DNA from: Apricaphanius iberus
Lineage: Eukaryota > Chordata > Actinopteri > Cyprinodontiformes > Aphaniidae
Length of the DNA: 64,000 nt
Direction: 5' to 3'
Assembly: GCA_028564705.1 (NCBI GenBank)
Contig: JAPXFQ010000189.1
Span: 2,755,501 to 2,819,500, forward strand
In this document: in pieces, positions 56,246 through 64,000 of the stretch
Numbering within the stretch: the first letter of the stretch is position 1
How the letters are laid out: the number at the start of each line of letters is the position of its first letter
Made by a program: the position numbers and the translations under genes
The notes under the pieces: generated by a model
Seen by the model: only the letters and a program-made list of their open reading frames with translations
The model's database searches: none
What the model was told of the DNA's origin: nothing

Positions 56246-58059
56246 TTAGAGCACTAGTAAGAAAAAAAGGGATCACCCTTAGACAGTATTTGGCCTCGAA
56301 GTTGATATCCAGCTTGCCAGAGAATTACAAATAAAACTATTTAAATCATAATTGTTTAACAACAAGTAACAGTCACAACAATATAATTTTATCATTGTGG
56401 AAACTGTTGCCCAGGTTGTAATATCTTTTTTTTTCTTCTCAGGATTGTTTTTTTACATTTTTAGTTTATTTTATGACACTGAAGCAACTGCAGCATGACT
56501 CATTATAACCAAATGTGAGTACACAATGTGCCACAAATAAATGAGTAGTATTGTAAGCTTAGGCGTTTACCTCTGACACAAAATGCTGAGTGACAGGCAG
56601 GTGTAGGCTGCCCTGTGAAAGTCCCAGAGGCTTGATGTTCATTTGACCAGCCGCCCTCATATCTGAGTAGACTATAAAAGATCAGACCCTCCCTTTAGCT
56701 CTATTTGATTAGCAGCGAAAACCCTTCCTGATGACCTTTTAGTTCCATGACGTCTATCTGCAGGAGATCAGAACTCTGCTTTCCAAACACTCAAATAAAA
56801 TTGGACAACCGAGGCATGTATATTTCAAATCAGCAACATGCTGAAAGTAAGACCTGAGTTTACCCCAGATTGGGGACACAGAAGGATCCCATCTGTCAGT
56901 GTATGCATTATTCCGTTTTTCCCTCCCCCAGCCGTTTTATCATGATAGAAGACCACCCTTCCTATTTATCAAGAATCTCATCACGCTGCTCTGCTCAACT
57001 CACAAGCTCTCATTCTGTAGCCTGAACAGGTAATTGTACTTTCCAGGTTTGTTTTAATTGAATGCATCTGGGGTATTTTTTCATTTTTATTTTTATGTTT
57101 GCAGCTGGGAGTCTGGTTTTAGTTAAGTGAGGCTGAGTTTTTGTGAATTTTGCAAGAAAACAAGGTTTCTCCTAAATGGTAGAACCCTGCTGAGTGACAT
57201 TTGGTCCACTTGTGCTTGCCTCTGGTACGTCTGCAGGGGGTTATTATTCTGGCAAAAGATTGAGTTTCTATTTAGGTAAATGAAGAGAACTACATTCTGG
57301 CCATACCAGGTTCACAGTCTTTGCCCCCTAAACTGATGTCCAAGGGTGTTTTTTTGTTTTATTTTTAATTTATTTTAAAAACTATATTGTCCCACAGGAA
57401 TCACTTTTCACAGCCAGGTGGGATCATGTCATTCTCCTGGTCCAAGATAAAAAATAAAACTAGTAGGCTGTATGTAGACAGACAGTGGAACAGTAGCACA
57501 GGGCTGAATGTTGTTGCAAACTCTAGTGACTCCATGAATGGTACTCTGATACCCACTTGACCTCAATCCTGCATTGCAATCTGGTCACTGGTTTTTGAGA
57601 TGCTTAGATAAAATATCCTTATCCACCAGTTTAGTTTGTTTTCTCAGTATCATAACTTTGTACCAAAGATGGTAATTTACGAGATGATGTTGGGGGAATC
57701 TATTTCCCCTCCGTATTTATTACGTTGCAGTTTTTACACATCAAATGGCATACATTTCCTTATGTTTTGGAAATAAAACTCATTTAAAATCTGAAAAGGG
57801 TATCATTTACCTGAATCGTCTGAATTCAGCCTACTGTACTCTGACGCCCCTAAATTAAATAAAGTTAAACAAATTTCTTTTAGAAGTCAACGAAGTCAAC
57901 GACTTGTGAAATGAGTCCACCTCCTTGTTATTTAAGGGGATCTTCCACCTGTAAGTGAAATTTAGTCTGCTGTCTGGTGAGAAAAAGCATTTTGTAAGCA
58001 ACCCAATCCTAATCTGAGAGCAGTCAATTTGCTTCATTTTAGCATAAACAATGTACTTG

Positions 58060-58660
58060 AATAATAACAGCTAGTATTTCATGTGCAAAAGTCCATAAAA
58101 TTACAACAGCTGGATATTTCAGACACCAGACACAACTTCTGGTAGAATTCTACTTTCTGGTAGAATTTTTTTTCTTCATAGTCCTCCGTTTTGAGATGCT
58201 CCTCGCAAACCAGATATTTATTAATTTTCTCCACGAGTTTTGTTGGAGGATTTCTCAGAACATTAAGCTGTTGTCTTCTTCGTTCCACATTAGATGTAGT
58301 TCTGGAAAAGCTTGGCTTGTTTTTGCAACCCTTCGCTACGAGAACAAGCGAGAACCATTTTCTTGCTTTATACTTATGATGTGTTCCAATAAAAACTCAA
58401 TAATATGCTCAATAATGACTGTGCATCTCATGCATTTGTGTTTATGGAGGTGGGTGGCTTTTGTGGGTGCTGCGTCATGTCCTTGTTCTTTGCAGCGTCT
58501 TCTTACAAAGATGCTTCGTTGTAATGTAGTCCGACGTCTAAATCGGCTCCTAATATTCCTTCGTATTGTTATTTTCATTTTGTAATCAATTCGATCATTT
58601 AGGTCAGAAAAAATAACTAGGATCATAATTGAGTAATTTTCACATTTTTTGCACACAAAA
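58060..58660 (-). pseudogene. THAP-domain transposon gene relic
   Basis: On the minus strand from 58359, MVLACSRSEG is followed, after a one-base shift, by CKNKPSFSRTTSNVERRRQQ, LNVLRNPPTKLVEKINKYL and VCEEHLKTEDYEE (to about 58165). The C..C....CxxH spacing with CEEH then LKTEDY is that of a C2CH THAP finger. The frameshift breaks it. Upstream (58590-58370), an arginine-rich frame reads RRNIRSRFRRRTTLQRSIFV. No transposase core is visible. Confidence 0.5.
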
Positions 58661-61593
58661 CTCTAGCTGTTACAATTCGCTTACATTTTTTATGCTAAAC
58701 TAGAGCAAAAGGATTGCTGCCAGATTAGGGGAATGACTGGGCCAATTACAGAATGCTTTTTCTCTCTTATGTAACTCTGGGAAATATGGCAAAATGCTAT
58801 GTTTCACTTTAGAGGAATATCCCTTTAAGCAGGGGTGCTTCTATTTAGCCTAGATATGGAAACTTGGCTGACCTGACACATCAGTTGGTAGATGTAATAC
58901 TTTCATGGTGATACGCTCTAAACTTTGCTCAGATAATAACTATATTTTCCAGGTCTCTCTGGTGGTTCTGTGTATCCTTGTTTGGTCAGCTAAGTCAGCT
59001 GGCTTCCTTGTCAGCAGCTGGTTATGCAGGTCATTCTAACAAGCCATTTATCTTCTCTACACTGTCAAAAATTACTCTAATCTTCATTGAAAATGAAAAA
59101 AAAAATCTAGTGTTATAGAGTGAATTAAACAGACTGCCCCTGGAGCAAAAGAAGCTGGTACAAAATGTATAAAATGTATAACCATTGATGCAGATATCTA
59201 TATATGTTTTAGCTCAAAACAGCCTGATTAAATAAGATACTTGCAACAAAATGTATACCCTGGCATGTGGAAAACCATATAAATGGGTTCTACAGGTAGC
59301 TTTTGAACAAAATTACATTTTTTGTGGATAAAATGATGGAACCGATCATCCCACTTGACCTGTGTTGCCTTACTAAGAAAGCCAACTTCTGATTTGACCT
59401 CTGTCAGTGAAACATTATGGCACTTTGGATCAGTCACATACACAGCAAGAATGGAGGGGGCCAGAAAGTCATTTACAACAGAAGGCCAGAGGACTATTGC
59501 GGAACAAATACTGAGCCATTTCATGTAAGAGCTCTTAAATAAAAAAAGAAAAAAAAAAGAAAAGAGAAATTGTAAATACTGTGCTGCATCTTGGAATAAA
59601 TGTTTAGTGTTACTTTTAATTAATGGGCACACTTCTCCTTTGTTATTGCTTCTTTATTGCATATTTTCCACCATATGAAGTAGTATTTCTCTGTCTTTTG
59701 CTTGACATTTTCTCTTGTTTTATAGCTTCAGATAATGATGTTGTATTTTGTTGTACATAACTGATATTTTTTAATCCTCCTGTGGTCATGTTAGAAAGAA
59801 AGAAGGGTTAGTGTTTGCCACCTGTGGGCTTTGTTGCCAAAAGGATTGTGTGTGGAACTAACGCCCCTTACAACAGAATGAACAACGTGGCAGCATCTCG
59901 CCTCTGCAGTATGTCTGCCGCTATTTTAAGAAGACAGCAGCTGTCAGCTCTGTTTTGTCATGGCCTTTGTGGAAAAAAAGAAAGAAATGTAGAGCTCAAG
60001 TCATTAAGTTGTGTCTGCGGTTCTTACTGTGTCAAAACTAAAGATTTGTATTAAAATCATTCACCCCTCCAAAAAATGCAAACTTAGAAGTTTTCTTGTT
60101 CTGCCTACCGCCTGTAGTCTCCAGTAAATTTCTTCACTCTTCCCTTACCTTCTTCCTATACTTTATAATTTTCTTTTTTATGTCGTTTTTAGGCTCATTT
60201 GTTTATTTGTTTATATGTTCTATCCTTAAAAATATGCTTAAAGTCTGGCCAGTGTGGAGATTTCTGCCGTAAGACATTTGGTAATTTTTGTATATTTATT
60301 GCAAAATGTAAGAACTAAACTCTGGAAACAGGAGTATGGAAAAGTCTAGAATTTTCATAAAGAACATTTGCATAGACTCTACTGGTGATTACTGGGTTAG
60401 AAGAACAGTTTTTTTTATCTCTTTCTTATGGTTACAAGTATCTTGTTATTTTTTTATTGTAGGATGAGTCCATTTTTGAAATAATATTTACAGTTGTTAA
60501 GAAGAAGCACTTGGATTCCAACGGCAATGACATTCTTTGGAAATTACTGGAAAATGTATCCACTTCTTACACAGGATTTTCATACAGGAAAAGTACAGAC
60601 TTTGACTTTGGTTCTGAGTTTTTAAACATGTTAAATACCCAAAGTACAGTCATAGAAAAAATATATAATAATATATAATATGTTCACCCTAATTCAATTC
60701 TGTGCTGTATTATATAAACATTCTGGTGTTTACAAGGTTTAAAAATAATTTAAAACTTTTTACAAGTAGATAAAACAGGCTCCACTAATTCAGTATTATT
60801 TGACAAAGATAAAAAACAAAAAACAAACATAAAAATATTTTCAAATAATTAATCCAGAATTCAAAGTAGGTGTATTTTTTACCATGATTGTGTAGAATTG
60901 TAGGTAACTTAGGTCATAAAATTGCCATACAGGTCAGGAAGCTCTAAGCCAGAACTTTTCATTGAAAAACAAAACAAACAAACAACAATAATAAAACGTC
61001 TGGATCTGGAGCCAGGAAAAATATTGTTATATAAGTGAATCATTAGATATCTGCATTTACTAAAGATTTTCGAAAATGATTAAATGGCTCCAGTGTCAGA
61101 TTTTGAGAATTAATTGGTGTATCAAAAAATAAAATAGAAAATAATTTAAAATGAAAACCTTAAATACTGTTTCTCAGAAAATGTTAATATTACATTAAAA
61201 AAAAGGATGTCAATAAGGAAATGTTACTACTGGTAACTCTGTCATTAAACTGCACTGTATTTGGCTGAATCACTAACTCTCGTTGGGTCAATGCCTTTGA
61301 ATCTCAGGCTAGCTTTGAATGGGCTTTTTCAAACATACTTTTTTCTTCCACTAAACTTTTCATTCATATGGTTTGACATAGCACTCTGAACAATGACAAT
61401 CTTTAGGAATGTCCATATGTGGGTTATCCGTCTTGTGCAGGGTATTAATGGCTCTCTACCAGACTACGACCAAGTCAGAAACTTGTACACGATTGTGTTG
61501 GTCATAATGTGGTCATAGCATAACCCAGATATAAAAAAATGTGGTTTTCATTGGCAGGAAAAAAACAACCATCTAAATGAACGGAAACAACTT

Positions 61594-62616
61594 AAAGAAG
61601 ACATATTATGACTATTTTTTCCACTAAAATAGGTCTACGAATTCCAGAAATCATGTTTCTGAAGTTGTTTGCTGGAAACAACTAGTAGGAAACAGTTGTT
61701 ACCAACCTCTATTACCCTCCGTTTCAGATTGTGCTGTTTTGTGGTGTTCATTACATATTACATGAGTTGCTGTTAACTTGGCCACGCCCAAAGCTTCAAG
61801 AATCTATATGTGAAACTTACGGACATGTCTGCAGTAGTTCAACCATACAAAAAAAAAGAAAGAAAAAAAAGTAGTTCCATCATACAAGTTTGAACTAGAG
61901 TCTGTTCCTGTAGGAGGGGAGTCTTCTGAAGAACCCGAGACTCAGAGAACTCAGCAAGACAATTCTGAATGGTTATTGAAGAAATTACTTTGAGTTAAAA
62001 GAACATATTTAACTGCTTACCTGGGAGTCCGATATCTTCCTCCAAATAAGGTCTGATCTCTTCCTGAGACTCAGACTCTAAAGCAGGGATCCCCACCTCC
62101 AGGCCTCGAGGGCCGGTATCCTGCAGGTTTTAGTTCTTTCCCTGGTTCAACACACCAGAATCAAATAATGGCTCGTTAGCAGGCCTCTGCAGAACTTTGC
62201 AATGCTGAGGAGGAAGTTAGAGAATTTGAATCAGCTGTGTTGGAGCAGAGACACCTCTAAAACTAGTAGGACATCGGCCCTTGAGGCCTGGACTTGAGGA
62301 TCCCTGCTCTAAAGCCTTCCAGCTTGATCTAACTGACTCTAGCTCTAGCACCGCGGAGACCCCGCTCTTTGAGCTCTGTGCAGATACACGTCCTCAGTCT
62401 TCCCCAGAGCAGGAGTAGCTCAGTTCGGCGGCTCTTCTCTCGGCTTCCGCCAAGAGATCAAGTACCCCTGTGCGGCGACACATCCTCAGTCTTCTTTGGA
62501 TTTGGAGTAGCTCCGTTTGGGGCCTCGACTCCCGTCCACCCCCCAGAGATTGAGTATAATATAATAATACCTCAAATCCCAGGAAAAGTTTTTTTTCACA
62601 ATATGTCCCCTTTAAC
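61594..62616. mobile_element. MITE-like element with aaaggggacatat ends, carrying a nested insertion
   Basis: It starts cttaaagaagacatattatg and ends cacaatatgtccccttta, an imperfect inverted pair. The same ends occur at 9728. Its length is about 1.0 kb, of which 223 bp plus an 8 bp duplication are a later hAT insertion at 62084-62306. The 62320-62560 part is GC-rich. No transposase. Confidence 0.6.
62084..62306. mobile_element. hAT MITE nested in another element
   Basis: A 223 bp element has ends cagggatccccacctccagg and (complement) cagggatcctcaagtccagg. A perfect 8 bp duplication ctctaaag lies at 62076-62083 and 62307-62314. The intact duplication and well-matched ends indicate a younger insertion than its host element. 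Confidence 0.9.
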
Positions 62617-63734
62617 AGCTGTGTTTGAACATCGTATTTAAAAATTTCTGATGCTTTGATGGAACAATTTCATACTACTGATGCAAAATAGCTAATGTTG
62701 GCATTCTGACATAAACTAATTGGACCAGCTAACCATTAGTCTTTTGGGGTGGTCGCATTTTAATTATCCATGAAACATAACTTCTTGTGAAAGCAGATTA
62801 GTAGATTAGTTGGTTGTTCTGAGTGCCTGCAAACTCAAGGTTTGCTCTCACGGCAAATTTATTTCTCCAAATCCACTTAACTAGACCACAAATTTCAGAA
62901 TGATGTTCAGTGGTAAAACTCCCATATAAAAGGTGCTATAAAACCATCTGAACAACAAACATTTGACCATGTTGACCATGTTGACATGTTCTTCCTGATG
63001 GAAATATGAAGAAAGATGTTGACCCTTATAATGTGGCAGTTGATCGAAGAGTCCCTATGTCACAAATGCTCCCTTTTGTGTGGACTAGTGAACATCCCTG
63101 CATAAGCTGCAGGCGTCAAGTTACATGAAATGTTTGATCCAAATTCTTCAAGCAATCATGGTTTTAGTTTTGGACAGCAGCGGGTATCAGGTGTGATAAT
63201 TACCATCTCCCCAGGGGCAGGGCAAAGATTTGTTTCTAATTTTGACCTCCTCTATGTTAGGCAACCACATTTTTGACAAGGCTTCAATTGGCAGAAAAGA
63301 TCAAGAGTATAATTAGTTCAGTAAAGTGGTGTCTTGTTTTAAAAAGTGTGGAGTAAGGTCTTGCCCAAATGTTCTTAATTCCACTTTGTGAAGAGATTGA
63401 TGAAACTAGGTTCTTGGTTGCCATAAACTGAACTCTGTAGATTACATTAAATATTATTGCTGCAAACTTATCTAGAAAATGGTTAGATTTAAACTTTGAG
63501 ACTCTTCAGAACAAATCTCGTCCTTTTTATCACCTCTCACTGACAAAGAGGTCTAAAGGAGGTAACACTTGAATTATACTTGATTTCAAGCAAGCTTTTT
63601 CACCATTCACAGTCACTTAGAAAAAATAAACCAAGTTTTAAAGATACATTTAAAGATACATATTGACTTAAGAATATATTCTCTATACATTAGAATATAA
63701 TCAAAAGGTGTTTTAGTCCTTCATTTAAAAAATA

Positions 63735-64000
63735 AAACATCCATCATCCATCCATCATCTTCCGCTTATCCGGGGTCGGGTCGCGGGGCCAGTAGCCTAA
63801 GCAAAGAGGCCCAGACTTCCCTCTCCCCGGCTACTTGGGCCAGCTCCTCGGGAGGAATCCCGCGGCGTTCCCAGGCCAGCTGGGACACATAATCCCTCCA
63901 GCGGGTCCTGGGTCTTCCCCTGGGTCTCCTCCCGGTGGGACGTGCCCAGAACACCTCACCAGGGAGGTGTCCAGGAGGCATCCTGACCAGATGCCCGAGC
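63735..64000 (-). pseudogene. Non-LTR retrotransposon 3' end, cut by the window edge
   Basis: On the minus strand, 63981-63766 reads MPPGHLPGEVFWARPTGRRP, RGRPRTRWRDYVSQLAWERR and GIPPEELAQVAGEREVWASL, then LRLLAPRPDPG and stop. This is the C-terminal tail (GHVxRMPPxRLPxE...GRPRxRWRD type) of an abundant fish LINE. It ends in a short GGAT-type simple tail (catccatcatccatcc on the + strand). The frame is open within the window and may be recent. The rest lies to the right. Confidence 0.8.

Larger units (their letters stand above)
48968..64000. other. kcnma1 intron 2, open at the right edge
   Basis: Begins gtgagttt. The next expected exon (remainder of S1, VLVFALSIGALVIYF) is not found before the window ends, so this intron exceeds 15 kb. 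Stretches not listed separately (for example 55700-58000 and 59700-61500) are AT-rich and hold nothing that I can name. Confidence 0.85.

Noticed and set aside
1..64000. CRISPR array, bacterial operon or phage system
   Set aside because: There are spliced vertebrate genes and no spaced palindromic repeats. The periodic repeats are microsatellites and transposons.

Overview
This is nuclear DNA from a teleost fish. Two vertebrate genes lie head to tail on the + strand, broken into short exons with GT..AG borders, inside AT-rich introns packed with fish-type repeats: Tc1-like, hAT and PIF/Harbinger DNA transposons, L2/Rex1-type LINEs and tRNA-headed SINEs. I did not assign a species; a percomorph-like fish is only a guess from the repeat types.

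Region 1 (about 1-26245) is the 3' part of a dlg5 orthologue. Twelve exons between 1511 and 26245 join in one open frame of 583 complete codons plus stop. They encode the last two PDZ domains, the SH3 domain and the guanylate-kinase-like domain of this MAGUK scaffold. The 5' half of the gene lies to the left of the window. The last intron (14182-26141) is a 12 kb repeat trap. It holds an intact Tc1-like transposase gene, two oppositely oriented Harbinger MITEs, a LINE tail, a possible LTR element and a broken Tc1 copy.

Region 2 (26246-28704) is a compact 2.5 kb intergenic interval. It contains the dlg5 3' UTR and a GC-rich, CpG-rich kcnma1 promoter/5' UTR with a CTCF-like motif.

Region 3 (28705-64000) is the 5' end of kcnma1, the BK (Slo1) calcium- and voltage-gated potassium channel. 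Exon 1 (28705-28941) encodes the extracellular N terminus, S0 and the CCHC palmitoylation cluster. Exon 2 (48824-48967) encodes the rest of the S0-S1 linker and the start of S1. Intron 1 is 19.9 kb. Intron 2 runs off the right edge and holds only repeats that I can recognise.

The dlg5-kcnma1 order and orientation match the human 10q22 arrangement as I know it, so this is conserved synteny. The two genes have separate jobs: cortical scaffold and ion channel. I found no operon-like or defence-like system. The notable points are transposons sitting directly at splice acceptors, an apparently intact transposase with DD38E spacing, a dated nested insertion, a transposon remnant with a THAP-like first exon, and a likely retroviral-type LTR relic.
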